Of a stretch of DNA of 44,413 nt, positions 16,554-24,990 are shown piece by piece. A program made the translations under genes and the position numbers. The notes under the pieces are model-generated. The model ran no database searches, was not told where the DNA came from, and worked only from the letters and a program-made list of their open reading frames with translations. The stretch is taken from the NCBI RefSeq assembly GCF_005869855.1, contig NZ_SZNH01000027.1, positions 379-44,791 of the forward strand, given 5' to 3'. The stretch is from Nostoc sp. PA-18-2419. GTDB taxonomy: Bacteria > Cyanobacteriota > Cyanobacteriia > Cyanobacteriales > Nostocaceae. Positions within the stretch are counted from its first letter, which is position 1; each line of letters opens with the position of its first letter.

Positions 16554-17041
16554 ATTACAGCTTGCTAACTGTGGGGGAATTTTCCCCTGTTAATGTTTAT
16601 TGGTCATTTAATATATGCATGGATATTGCACACAATCTTTTTACCTGGACTTATGTTTTGGCTTTTAATGCTGCGGAAGTCACAGGTTGTAATAACGACT
16701 TTTTGCTTTTGATGCCTGCTTTGCCAGAACTTAACCTAAAACAAACTCATTACAACTTTAGCTTAAAAATACTACAAATGTCTACCAAAGAGCAGAAGTT
16801 GCCTCGCTCAAATAGGTTTATTTTTGTATTACAGCATACTTTTGATGTAACAATTTTTCAGTTAAAGGTGAGTGACTATAGCAGCGATGAAAGTGATATT
16901 TCTAATTGAGCAAAATATAATGTAAGTGCTAATCGCTAGACATCAGAAGTTTTATGAGTAAGGACTTTTTGGCTGAATCTAGCGTCAATCGCTCAAAACT
17001 GCTACTGTAGATTCTCGATCCTACAGTAGAGCAAAAAGAAA
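16554..17041. other. Intergenic region between divergent furC-like and CRR6-like genes
   Basis: About 490 bp. A plus-strand open frame covers 16538-16909, but it overlaps the furC start, lacks a ribosome site and has no recognisable domain, so I treat it as non-coding. The region should hold the furC promoter and possibly its own operator; I could not pick out a convincing PerR-type inverted repeat. Confidence 0.45.
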
Positions 17042-17527
17042 GTGGCTGCTGAGTCAAAAACAATTGCGATTGCACTCAATAATGACTTGATTAACAATTT
17101 GGATCTGTCACCTGCTTTTGTGGCGATCGAACAACTGCTGCAAGATGGGGTTGCGGCCCACGAACAACAGCTAAGCTTTGATATCAATTACGACAAAGAA
17201 CCTAGCGACCCACGAGAACTCTCAGAAATTCCAGAGATTCGGCTGTGGTTCGTGCGTTTAGACGCCAAATACCCCTGGTTACCATTTTTACTGGATTGGA
17301 AAGCGGGAGAATTTGCTCGTTATACCGCCATGCTAGTACCACATCAGTTCAGTTCTCAAGAAGGTATTCAGTACAATCCTGAAGCCTTAGAGATATTTTT
17401 GATGCATAAAATCTTTATCTTAGGTGATTGGCTAAAACAGCAAGGCATTCCCAGCTTATCCCGGCTGAAGTCTATGGCGCAAATGCTGGGTTATGAATTA
17501 GATGATGCTTTTTTTGAGATATTTTAA
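17042..17527 (+). CDS. crr6: CRR6-like NDH-1 (NdhI) assembly factor, DUF1817 family
   Basis: The 161-residue soluble protein carries the conserved block LSEIPEIRLWFVRLDA followed by YPWLPFLLDWKAGEFARY and MLVPHQFS, which I recognise as the DUF1817/CRR6 family. CRR6 is needed in chloroplasts and cyanobacteria for assembly of the NdhI-containing part of the NDH-1 complex. The start is a GTG at 17042, preceded by an A/G-rich stretch but no textbook ribosome site. The ndhB gene lies elsewhere in the window (34199) and is not in an operon with it. Confidence 0.8.
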   Translation: MAAESKTIAIALNNDLINNLDLSPAFVAIEQLLQDGVAAHEQQLSFDINYDKEPSDPRELSEIPEIRLWFVRLDAKYPWLPFLLDWKAGEFARYTAMLVPHQFSSQEGIQYNPEALEIFLMHKIFILGDWLKQQGIPSLSRLKSMAQMLGYELDDAFFEIF

Positions 17528-17580
17528 ACAAGTCAGAATTCATAATTTAGCAATGCTTGAAGTGGGGGATTGCAAGGCGT

Positions 17581-17616
17581 CAGTCGCCAGAATTTTGACT
17601 CAATTCTGTGCGACTG
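17581..17616. repeat. Strong inverted repeat between convergent genes
   Basis: CAGTCGC-c-AGAATT (17581-17594) pairs with AATTCT-gt-GCGACTG (17602-17616), a 13-bp stem with one bulge and a 7-nt loop. There is no T tract, so it is either a factor-dependent terminator, an mRNA 3' stabiliser or an interspersed repeat. Confidence 0.6.
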
Positions 17617-17741
17617 GTAAATTAATAAACGGGTTTAAGTTCCCTATAAAACAAGAAAATTTGGTAGTACTTCTAGATGGTGGGTTTCAATCCTCCCCTA
17701 AAAGATTGTTGAATTCTGTGTTCTGAATTCTATATTCTTGT

Positions 17742-18701
17742 TCAACCACCCCAAATTTTCTCCAAAACAGCGTTTGGTGAAATATCGGCTGTTTTGCCCG
17801 TAGGGGATTTGATCGCAAGGAATTTATCGTTTTTTGGCAACAACTTAGCTGGATCAGTGGGACCAAATAGGGCAATAGTATAAGTTTGTACTGCAACGCT
17901 CAGTTGTAGTGCCGCACTATCAGTAGACAACATTAAATTTGCCCCGGCAATCATGGCAGTTAACTTACCAATATCGCCTGGGGCAGTCGCCTTGATATCC
18001 GGAGAAGACTCCAGAAGCGATCGCACAAACTGGTCATCATCAGCCCCCTTAATTACCACCACAGGCAGATCCGGCTGCTTGTGTTGGAAATCTTGGATAA
18101 TTTGCCGCCAACTCTCGACAGGGTAGATTTTATCGTGTTCTTTATCCTGAGATAACTGTTCAGAACGACCATCAATCAAGATATAGCCTGTTTCATGCAC
18201 TCCTAAACGTTTTTGTTCTTTTTGTGCCCACTCAATATCTGGTTTTGGCACATTTACTGCTAACTCTGGTACAGGGGTATTAATACCCAATGGTTGCAGC
18301 AATTCGTGATATGCTGCCGCTCCATATTGGGATGGATTGAACAGCACAGCCTGGGTTAGAAAAACCGAACCCTTGCCTTGGTAACCAATGCGTATGGGAA
18401 TTCCCGTCAACCAAAGTAAAAGACCTACCGACCAACTTTGTCTCACAGCAATGGCAACATCGTACTCGCGATCGCGAATTGTGCCCACTAAGTTGCCCCA
18501 ATCTGCCAGACTGTTACGGTCTTTGAAATCAAAAGCCAGTACCTCGTGAACTGACTTGCTGACCTGGTAGGCTGCCTTTGCTTGGGGTTCAACAACGACA
18601 TCTATCTGAGCGTTTGGGTAATAGCGCTTCAGGTTATCTAGAGTCGGAAACAAGAGAATTTGGTCGCCAATTGAGCCAGGTACAAGGGCTACTACTCGCA
18701 T
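17742..18701 (-). CDS. Glycosyltransferase family 9 (heptosyltransferase-like)
   Basis: The 319-residue protein has the ADP-heptose:LPS heptosyltransferase fold: it begins MRVVALVPGSIGDQILLFPT, has the central GRSEQLSQDKEHDKIYP acceptor-side region, and the C-terminal ANLMLSTDSAALQLSVA...ALFGPTDP motif typical of GT9. Such enzymes add sugars to the lipopolysaccharide core or other glycans at the inner face of the plasma membrane. The donor in cyanobacteria is not established, so ADP-heptose should not be assumed. It starts with ATG at 18701, 70 bp from the divergent ispD. Confidence 0.85.
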   Translation of the reverse strand: MRVVALVPGSIGDQILLFPTLDNLKRYYPNAQIDVVVEPQAKAAYQVSKSVHEVLAFDFKDRNSLADWGNLVGTIRDREYDVAIAVRQSWSVGLLLWLTGIPIRIGYQGKGSVFLTQAVLFNPSQYGAAAYHELLQPLGINTPVPELAVNVPKPDIEWAQKEQKRLGVHETGYILIDGRSEQLSQDKEHDKIYPVESWRQIIQDFQHKQPDLPVVVIKGADDDQFVRSLLESSPDIKATAPGDIGKLTAMIAGANLMLSTDSAALQLSVAVQTYTIALFGPTDPAKLLPKNDKFLAIKSPTGKTADISPNAVLEKIWGG

Positions 18702-18770
18702 AATATTTATTGACGCTTACTCGCTCCTTATTTTAGGGGAAAATATATAGCTTAAAGATTGAGGAATTCT

Positions 18771-19454
18771 GTGTATTTACTAATTCCAGCTGCGGGAATC
18801 GGAAAAAGAATGGGGAGTAACCGCAATAAACTCCTGCTACTGGTGCGATCGCAACCAATTATTGGTTGGACTTTGTTAGCCGCCCAAGCCGCCAGCGCCA
18901 TCGCTTGGATCGGGATTATTTCCCAACCCACTGACTGGCCTGATTTGAAAGCAATTCTTGCCGATTTGAAGCTAACCAAACCAGTCGAATTGATTCCAGG
19001 CGGCTCCACCCGCCAAGAATCTGTTTACAATGGCTTACAGGCGCTACCAGCCGATGCAGAACAAGTGTTGATTCACGACGGAGCCAGATGCTTGGTCACG
19101 CCAGATTTATTTAATTCTTGTGCCGAAGCGATTCGCCACTGTCCTGGTTTGATTGCTGCGGTGGCCGTCAAAGACACCATCAAAGTTGTCGATGGACAAG
19201 GAATAATTCAGAGTACACCCGACAGACAACAACTGTGGGCAGCACAAACTCCCCAAGGATTTGATGTCAAATTGTTGAAGCGGTGTCATGCTGAAGGTGT
19301 TCGTCAAAGTTGGGAAGTAACAGACGATGCCGCTTTGTTTGAAAAATGCGGCATTCAAGTCCGAATTGTCGAAGGAGAAGAGACAAATTTAAAAGTTACC
19401 ACTCCACAAGATTTAGCGATCGCAGAATTTATCCTTACAAGTAGAGGTTTTTGA
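18771..19454 (+). CDS. ispD: 2-C-methyl-D-erythritol 4-phosphate cytidylyltransferase
   Basis: IspD makes CDP-methylerythritol from MEP and CTP, the third step of the MEP isoprenoid pathway. The 227-residue product has the nucleotidyltransferase start LIPAAGIGKRMGSNRNK, the VLIHDGARCLVTP motif, VAVKDTIKVVD and the C-terminal EGEETNLKVTTPQDL, all diagnostic. I chose the GTG at 18771 because GAGGA lies 5 nt upstream; a TTG at 18759 is an alternative. Together with ispG in this window it supplies precursors that the terpene synthase near 40273 would use. Confidence 0.96.
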   Translation: MYLLIPAAGIGKRMGSNRNKLLLLVRSQPIIGWTLLAAQAASAIAWIGIISQPTDWPDLKAILADLKLTKPVELIPGGSTRQESVYNGLQALPADAEQVLIHDGARCLVTPDLFNSCAEAIRHCPGLIAAVAVKDTIKVVDGQGIIQSTPDRQQLWAAQTPQGFDVKLLKRCHAEGVRQSWEVTDDAALFEKCGIQVRIVEGEETNLKVTTPQDLAIAEFILTSRGF

Positions 19455-19828
19455 GGAAGTGGGGATTGGGTATTGGGGATTAGGGACTAGGGACTGGGGG
19501 GACGCTCCCACAAGTAGAATTACTCCTCACTCAACAGTCAACCGTCAACAGTCAACTCTCAACACTCCCCAATTTTGAGATTGTCAAAATATTTTTGGCA
19601 TTTTAGGATAAAATCCCAGAAACTTGTTGATTGTTAGTTGTAATTTTTCATTTGTTCTCTTCTGCAAAGTGACGCTCCTGCGTCGCTAACGCTGCGCTAA
19701 CTGATGGCTTTGGCAAGCCGCCCTTTGGGGGTCTACGCCGCAAGTCAGCGCACCCTGCCTTAAGCCGCAGAAGCGCCTACAGACTTTGCGCTTTGTTCAA
19801 TGACCAATGACCAATGATTAATGACTAA
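19455..19828. repeat. Repeat-filled intergenic region before scpB
   Basis: The region has three kinds of repeat: a purine-rich GGGGATTGGGTATTGGGGATT tract (~19460-19500), CAACAGTCAACCGTCAAC-type units (~19525-19570) and a GC-rich, partly palindromic block (~19668-19795) resembling the insert in the CobD-like gene. I see no gene. An AATGACCAATGA tract runs up to the scpB start. Confidence 0.6.
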
Positions 19829-20371
19829 ATGATTACAGCCACAGCGACTAAGATAGAAGCGATTCTCTATTTAAAGGGTAAACCCTTGTCGCTCGGCGAA
19901 ATCGCCGAGTATGCCGCTTGCGATCGCGCCACTGTTAAGGAAGGCATGATTGAACTAATCGACAACTATGCCCACCGAGATAGCGCCCTAGAGGTAGTAG
20001 AAACCCCAGATGGTTACAGTTTGCAACTCAGGTCTGACTTTCATGATTTGGTGCAAACTATGATACCAGTAGAATTGGGTGTAGGTGCATTGCGAACTTT
20101 GGCGGCGATCGCTCTCAATAATCCCATACTCCAGAGCGACTTGATTAATTTACGGGGTTCAGGAGTATATCAGCACGTTCCAGAACTAGTTGAACTCGGT
20201 TTCGTCCGCAAACGGCGAGATAGCGATTCTCGCTCCTACTCGCTGCAAGTAACCCCAAAATTTCATCAATATTTCCAAATCGAAGAACTTCCGCAAATAC
20301 TTTCCACTAACCATAAGCAAGAACAACTAGAACTTCAACTTGAACTCAAGGGAGTGGGTAGTAGGGAATAG
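19829..20371 (+). CDS. scpB: Segregation and condensation protein B
   Basis: The 180-residue product has the two winged-helix domains of ScpB: it opens with TKIEAILYLKGKPLSLGEIAE and continues with the DLINLRGSGVYQHVPELVELGFV helix-turn-helix block typical of the family. ScpB binds ScpA in the SMC condensin complex that organises and segregates the chromosome. ScpA is not in this window, which is usual where the genes are dispersed. The start follows a repeat tract with no clear ribosome site, so the exact start is less sure. Confidence 0.85.
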   Translation: MITATATKIEAILYLKGKPLSLGEIAEYAACDRATVKEGMIELIDNYAHRDSALEVVETPDGYSLQLRSDFHDLVQTMIPVELGVGALRTLAAIALNNPILQSDLINLRGSGVYQHVPELVELGFVRKRRDSDSRSYSLQVTPKFHQYFQIEELPQILSTNHKQEQLELQLELKGVGSRE

Positions 20372-20557
20372 GGAATCAGGCATTGGAGATGTTGGAGGAT
20401 GGAGAAGAAATCTTTTCTCCCTCGCTCCCCACACTCCCCACACCCCCTATCTCCCCATCTTCCCCACTCCTCTTAATGACTTATACCCGTGGTGAATGCG
20501 CTACCCTTGTACTATGGTTTAGAGTAGAGTTAGCAATTAAGCTAAATAAAACTGCCA

Positions 20558-20896
20558 ATGGTGTTTAATCCTGACTTTTTGAATGACAACTCTGAGGAAC
20601 ACCCTAATCAACTTCTTTCAGATCACTCTGAGGAATACCCCAATCAATTACTCAAATATCTACAGCATCAGTCTCCTGATGTTTTAGCCCGGGTCGCCCA
20701 GTCCGTCAGCCCCGAAATTAAACAAATCATTTCGCAAAATGTTCAAGGGCTAGTGGGAATGCTGCCTGCAGAAAATTTCAATGTGCAAATTACAACAGAT
20801 CGGGAGAATCTAGCTGGGCTTTTAGCATCAGCCATGATGACGGGTTATTTTCTGCGTCAAATGGAACAAAGGATGCAGTTAGAGCAAAAGTTATGA
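20558..20896 (+). CDS. DUF760-family protein
   Basis: The 112-residue protein matches the cyanobacterial/plastid DUF760 type: LLKYLQHQSPDVLARVAQSV, then EIKQIISQNVQGLVGMLP and the C-terminal LAGLLASAMMTGYFLRQMEQR. Function is not established; plant relatives are plastid proteins. The N-terminus has an internal duplication (SEEHPNQLL and SEEYPNQLL) that looks recent. The gene lies about 190 bp after scpB on the same strand, with pyrimidine-rich repeat DNA between them, and converges on the HtrA gene. Confidence 0.82.
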   Translation: MVFNPDFLNDNSEEHPNQLLSDHSEEYPNQLLKYLQHQSPDVLARVAQSVSPEIKQIISQNVQGLVGMLPAENFNVQITTDRENLAGLLASAMMTGYFLRQMEQRMQLEQKL

Positions 20897-20922
20897 ATAA
20901 TGAGTTGAGAGTTGAGAATTAT

Positions 20923-20959
20923 GAGTTAGGAGTTATGGAAAGTTTTTAACTTCTAACTC
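20923..20959. terminator. Inverted repeat between convergent genes, possible bidirectional terminator
   Basis: GAGTTAGgAGTTA (20923-20935) pairs with TAACTtCTAACTC (20947-20959), 13 positions with one mismatch and a loop rich in A and T. It lies just after the DUF760 stop and before the end of the HtrA gene. The sequence also resembles the AACTC-type short repeats of the window. Confidence 0.5.
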
Positions 20960-20979
20960 CTCACTCCTCACTCCTGCAC

Positions 20980-20999
20980 AGACGCGATTAATCTCGTCT
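20980..20999. repeat. Second copy of the AGACGCGATTAAT palindrome
   Basis: This differs by one base from the perfect palindrome at 12256-12275. It lies just before the 3' end of the HtrA gene and could add a hairpin to that transcript. Confidence 0.8.
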
Positions 21000-21009
21000 C
21001 TACTCCTAA

Positions 21010-22221
21010 CTATTTTTTGGGGTAAGTTCCTAATTGCACTTTGAAGCTTTGAATCTTACTGCTGCGCTTAACTTCGAGGGCTAAAATATCCCCAACTTTG
21101 CTGGACTCTACCAGCTTCTGTACTTGGGCTGAGGTTTTTACTGGTTGAGAGTTGACTTTTTGAATTACGTCTCCAGGAAGGAGTCCTGCTAAGTTGGCTG
21201 GAGAGTCCTGCGTTACTCCTCTAATCACAATCCCTGCTTCCTGCTGAATATTTAGCTGATTTTCTTGATTAATCTGCTGTTTTCTAATGGGAGTAAGATC
21301 TACCATGTCAATGCCCAGGAAGGGATGTTCTACACGCCCTTTGGTAAAAAGTTCATTGGCAATGCGGGCAGCAGTTTCAATCGGGATGGCAAAACCGAGT
21401 CCTTGAGCATCAGCACGGATAGCAGTGTTAATACCAATAACTTCGCCTTGGGCATTTAACAAAGGGCCGCCAGAATTGCCGGGGTTAATTGCTGCATCTG
21501 TTTGGATAAAGGTAACTCGCTTGTCTGGGACACCAACTTGAGCGCTAGTCCGGTCTGTAGCGCTGATGATGCCAATAGTGACAGTATTATCTAAACCCAG
21601 AGGATTGCCAATAGCGATCGCCCACTGTCCTGGTATCAAGTTTTGCGAATTTCCCAGCTTCACTGTCGGCAGATGATTCTCATTGATTTTCACTACAGCC
21701 ACATCAGTCATCGAATCAACTCCCACCACTTTTCCCTCTAAAGTTCGACCATCCTTGAGGGTAACTTGTACCGTATCTGTATCGGCTACAACATGAGCAT
21801 TAGTAAGTAATTTTCCATCTTCACTTAAAATAAATCCCGAACCCGTACCGCGCTCAATGCGTTCTTGGGGAATTGGTTCCTCATCCTCTCCAAAAAATCG
21901 TCGCAACAGAGGATTTTTCAAAGCATCAGAAATAGGATTGGCTACTTTGCGGGTAGCATTAATTCGCACTACAGCCGGGCCCACTTTTTGCACTGCTGTT
22001 GCAATAAAATTTACATTATTGCCCCCGGTATTCCCAAATGCTCCGTTAGAAGAATTAGGAACTACCGATTCTGGAGGCAAAGCTGTCGTTACATTTTTTA
22101 ACTGTTGGAACGAGGAATTTTGCGGCAGCAGATAATGACTGCCAAACAAACCTGCACCACCGCCGATTACCAGTAAAAACAGATAAACGGCCAGTTGCTT
22201 TAAGGATAACTTCATAATCAT
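21010..22221 (-). CDS. HtrA/Deg-family trypsin-like serine protease with one PDZ domain
   Basis: The 403-residue protein has an N-terminal signal-anchor (LAVYLFLLVIGGGAGLFGS), a trypsin-like protease domain with His 143 (LLTNAHVVAD), Asp 173 (DSMTDVAVV) and Ser 250 (NPGNSGGPL), and one C-terminal PDZ domain (GDVIQKVNSQPVKTSAQ). It is thus an HhoA/HhoB/HtrA-type Deg protease acting in periplasm or thylakoid lumen, on damaged or secreted proteins. Which of the three it is I cannot tell. The start is ATG 22221 or 22215; a TTG at 22239 is also in frame. The catalytic triad is intact. Confidence 0.93.
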   Translation of the reverse strand: MIMKLSLKQLAVYLFLLVIGGGAGLFGSHYLLPQNSSFQQLKNVTTALPPESVVPNSSNGAFGNTGGNNVNFIATAVQKVGPAVVRINATRKVANPISDALKNPLLRRFFGEDEEPIPQERIERGTGSGFILSEDGKLLTNAHVVADTDTVQVTLKDGRTLEGKVVGVDSMTDVAVVKINENHLPTVKLGNSQNLIPGQWAIAIGNPLGLDNTVTIGIISATDRTSAQVGVPDKRVTFIQTDAAINPGNSGGPLLNAQGEVIGINTAIRADAQGLGFAIPIETAARIANELFTKGRVEHPFLGIDMVDLTPIRKQQINQENQLNIQQEAGIVIRGVTQDSPANLAGLLPGDVIQKVNSQPVKTSAQVQKLVESSKVGDILALEVKRSSKIQSFKVQLGTYPKK

Positions 22222-22367
22222 TCTACTTAAGGACAGCAATGCAGTTGCTAATTTCTAAGTGTAGTCAAGCTAACGGCAAGTGGACAGATCAATTTATCAG
22301 GAATTAGGGATTGGGAGTGTTGATTGATAACTGATGACTGATGACTGATGAGTTAAGAGTAAAAGTT

Positions 22368-22455
22368 ATACCAATTTGAAAAAGAATGCGACAGATACAT
22401 ATCTCCAAAACCTTGTCCTGTCTGGATTCTTAATGTGTGAATTTTGAATTGGTAT
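22368..22455. repeat. MITE-like element with ATACCAATT terminal inverted repeats
   Basis: ATACCAATTTGAA at 22368 is matched in inverse by TTGAATTGGTAT ending at 22455, bounding about 88 bp with no coding capacity. It fills the gap between the divergent HtrA and M23 genes (22222-22554), which also contains a CTGATGACTGATGACTGATG tandem near 22331-22350. Confidence 0.5.
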
Positions 22456-22554
22456 TATTTTCCCCCTGTTTATCTCCCCTATGCCCAATGCCAATCCCCC
22501 AATTCCTAAACTCTCCATCTAAAATCTAAAGTTAATGCGCTCTTGACTTGTGAC

Positions 22555-23451
22555 ATGACTTTACCTTTTTGTCAACTATTTCTCTGTAGCTTAGTTAGCG
22601 CCTTAGGCCTAGTATCCATACTGCCAAGCTTGAACAGCGCCAGTGCTGCTGTAAGCGGTTGCCCAACTCCAGCCCTATCTCGCTTCCAACGTCATAAAGT
22701 AGTTCGTGGCGAAACTTTGGAGAGTATAGCGCAGCGCTACAATCTTATTCCTACAACTATTATCGGAATGAATCCTGTTTTGCAGGATAACGGGGCGATC
22801 GCTGCCGTTGGCAGTGTGCTGCAAATTCCTCCTTACAATGGGATTGTAGTCGAAGTACCTCGCGGTGAAACTTGGCGGCAAGTGGCAGCAAAATACAAGG
22901 TTCGTGCTGATAGCCTTTTTGAGGTGAATGGCTGCCAACAAGACCCCAGAATCGTGTTTGTTCCAGGGGTCAATTGGTCACCCAATGGTGTTGTAACCAA
23001 GTCTCCTATACCTATTGATACAGGTACACCAAACCGAGCATCTGTGGCTGGATATCCTTTAACCCAAGTGGCAACTGTGGGATTAGCTTATGGCTGGCAA
23101 ATTAACCCTGGTACAAGTCAAGTTTTCTTCCATAGCGGCGTTGATTTGTTAGCACCAGTGGGTACAGATGTGCTAGCGATCGCACCTGGAACCGTAGCCT
23201 TTGCCGATGACCAAGGTAGTTATGGGAAGTTGGTCATCATTAACCACAGTGGAGGACTGCAAAGCCGCTATGCTCAACTTGACAGTATCAAAGTCAGCGT
23301 TGGTCAGCAAGTAAAAAAAGGAGATTTACTGGGAACCGTAGGCACCAGTGGAACACCAAGTAGCAGTCAACCGCATCTCCATTTTGAAGTCCGTTCTAGC
23401 TCATCTCTCGGTTGGGTAGCGCAAGATCCTAAAGGTTATTTGAAAAAATGA
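22555..23451 (+). CDS. Secreted LysM-M23 peptidoglycan endopeptidase
   Basis: The 298-residue protein has a signal peptide (residues ~1-32, ending near ASA), two LysM-like modules at ~47-92 (HKVVRGETLESIAQRYN) and ~98-138, and an M23 peptidase domain at ~180-290. The zinc ligands are intact: H193 and D197 (HSGVD) and the HLHFEV motif at 274-276, with H231 (INHSGG) as the other catalytic His. It should cleave peptide cross-links of peptidoglycan in the periplasm, or act as a factor for amidases. I chose ATG 22555; an in-frame TTG lies at 22543. Confidence 0.93.
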   Translation: MTLPFCQLFLCSLVSALGLVSILPSLNSASAAVSGCPTPALSRFQRHKVVRGETLESIAQRYNLIPTTIIGMNPVLQDNGAIAAVGSVLQIPPYNGIVVEVPRGETWRQVAAKYKVRADSLFEVNGCQQDPRIVFVPGVNWSPNGVVTKSPIPIDTGTPNRASVAGYPLTQVATVGLAYGWQINPGTSQVFFHSGVDLLAPVGTDVLAIAPGTVAFADDQGSYGKLVIINHSGGLQSRYAQLDSIKVSVGQQVKKGDLLGTVGTSGTPSSSQPHLHFEVRSSSSLGWVAQDPKGYLKK

Positions 23452-23543
23452 GGGAGTGTGGGGGAAAAGAAAATTTATACTTCTGGCTTTTCGCCTCTTC
23501 TCTCTAATTCCACACCTCCTACACTCCCAGCTTGCCCGATGCC

Positions 23544-24578
23544 CTATGCCCAATTCCCAATTTCGTTAGATTTTATGATGTGCATTCCTGCCTCTGCAAA
23601 TCTGGTAAACGCTGCATCTGCCTGTTCTGTGTAGTCCACAACACCGGGAACAACAACAGGAGAAGTGCAATCTTCTAGCAAGTATATTTTTTGAGCAAGG
23701 GTGGCATCTACCTGTTTAATTTCTATTAATAAATCGTCAATTGTCCAGGCGACACAATGACTTTTAGCTTGACCACCAATAATAACAACATCAAATTCTA
23801 AAAGTTGCTTAATTAGCTGAATATTCTTTTGAGCAAGTGGACGTTTTTCAAAATCTTCCAATACTTCTGGACGTAAAATAGAATAGTTTTCTGTTAAAGG
23901 ATTTTCACCTTTGATTTCAAATTGCGTTTGACTCTGACGAGCAATGCCATGAAAAAATATTGCTTCCTCCACTGAGGAAACTAAAGCATGACCAATACCA
24001 CCCAACATTGAATGATAAGGCCAAACGGTAAGCGGATATTTCCCATCTTGACTGAGTTTTTTAACGTAATGATAAGCATGTTTTTCTAATAATTCGTAAT
24101 TGCCATTAGTTACACTATTAGCAACTGCCGGGTTGACTTTCCAAATACCTTGTTTGATATCTTCGGGAGTGATACTAGTAGCTGCTGGGGTGGGATGTTC
24201 TCCGGCAGCGTTCACCCAAAATATCGGATGAAAAATTTGCGCTGTTCTATGAGTATCTAGGGTGGGTACAATTTTTGTAATTACTCCCAAATTCCGATAG
24301 ATAAATTCAGACAATCGCCGATTATCAGCCACGGCCGCAGTACCAGATTTTCCACCCACAAATAATTCAAATCCAGGAATGCAGAAGGTGTTTTGAACAT
24401 CAATTAAAAGTAGGCAAATGCGGGTTTTGTCTAAAGATGCAGGTTGAATTTTGTGTTGTTTTGCCCATGTTTCGGCGGCAGCTGCAATTTCTTGATAAGG
24501 TACGCGCCAAACTTCGCCGACTTGATCACAGTTAAAGTGCGAGGGAATAGGGAGTTGGTTTGTTGTTTGGGTATTCAT
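23544..24578 (-). CDS. Isochorismatase-fold cysteine hydrolase, long form (nicotinamidase-like)
   Basis: The 344-residue protein has the isochorismatase/nicotinamidase fold: Asp 60 in LLLIDVQNTF and Cys 275 in GGQAKSHCVAWT are the expected catalytic residues. It is much longer than the usual ~200 residues, mainly through an N-terminal extension and a central insert of about 100 residues (~120-230, including the TVWPYHSMLGGIGHAL segment with conserved-looking WPYH). The substrate is unknown; nicotinamide is plausible but not shown. The ATG at 24578 is the natural start. The gene is monocistronic. Confidence 0.82.
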   Translation of the reverse strand: MNTQTTNQLPIPSHFNCDQVGEVWRVPYQEIAAAAETWAKQHKIQPASLDKTRICLLLIDVQNTFCIPGFELFVGGKSGTAAVADNRRLSEFIYRNLGVITKIVPTLDTHRTAQIFHPIFWVNAAGEHPTPAATSITPEDIKQGIWKVNPAVANSVTNGNYELLEKHAYHYVKKLSQDGKYPLTVWPYHSMLGGIGHALVSSVEEAIFFHGIARQSQTQFEIKGENPLTENYSILRPEVLEDFEKRPLAQKNIQLIKQLLEFDVVIIGGQAKSHCVAWTIDDLLIEIKQVDATLAQKIYLLEDCTSPVVVPGVVDYTEQADAAFTRFAEAGMHIIKSNEIGNWA

Positions 24579-24651
24579 AATTACAGTTGTATTTATTCTG
24601 TAATAACATCTATAAATTCAATACCCAAGTTTTCTCAAGTATAGTGTTACC

Positions 24652-24878
24652 TTAGTACACATGATTATGAGAACCTAAGGTTAGTAATAAAATTTCTTCT
24701 CTGATTCAGGATTTGTAACAAATTTAAATAAAATTTGATTACGATAATTAATTGAACATGAGTATTTACCCAATAAATCACCTTTTAGCTTGTGACTACG
24801 TAGACTGGATTGAAAAGGAGCTTCAGCGATTTGTTGTAATAATTGCTCAATTTGAGAACGTAACTCAGGATTTTTACT
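24652..24878 (-). pseudogene. Decayed RelE/YafQ-type mRNA-interferase toxin
   Basis: The minus strand from 24878 codes KNPELRSQIEQLLQQIAEAP, then HKLKGDLLGKYSCSINYR and ILFKFV, which is the core of the RelE/YafQ toxin family. There is no start codon: a stop lies directly upstream and the first ~15-20 residues are missing. The frame ends early at 24681, but a different frame continues the family sequence as EEILLLTLGSHNHVY with a stop at 24652, so a small insertion or deletion has shifted it. Confidence 0.75.
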
Positions 24879-24981
24879 TTACTCCATTTTTTTCTACGTA
24901 ATCGTCTAAAAAAGTCCTAGCTGTGGCAATCTGGGAACAGAGATTTATTAAATCTGATATTTTAGCTACAACAAATTGCCA
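24874..24981 (-). pseudogene. Possible remnant of the cognate upstream gene
   Basis: A frame without start codon reads [20 protein letters not shown] and ends VEKNGVK at 24874, touching the toxin remnant. The composition looks protein-like and its position fits the 3' end of the upstream antitoxin gene. Identity is not established. Confidence 0.35.
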
Positions 24982-24990
24982 TTACAAATT

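Noticed and set aside
16538..16909. Plus-strand 123-codon frame
   Set aside because: It overlaps the furC-like start, has no ribosome site and no recognisable domain; an Ile/Phe-rich chance frame in AT-rich DNA is more likely.
20383..20568. Plus-strand 61-codon frame between scpB and the DUF760 gene
   Set aside because: Its sequence (SPSLPTLPTPPISPSSP) is translated pyrimidine-rich repeat DNA, not a protein.
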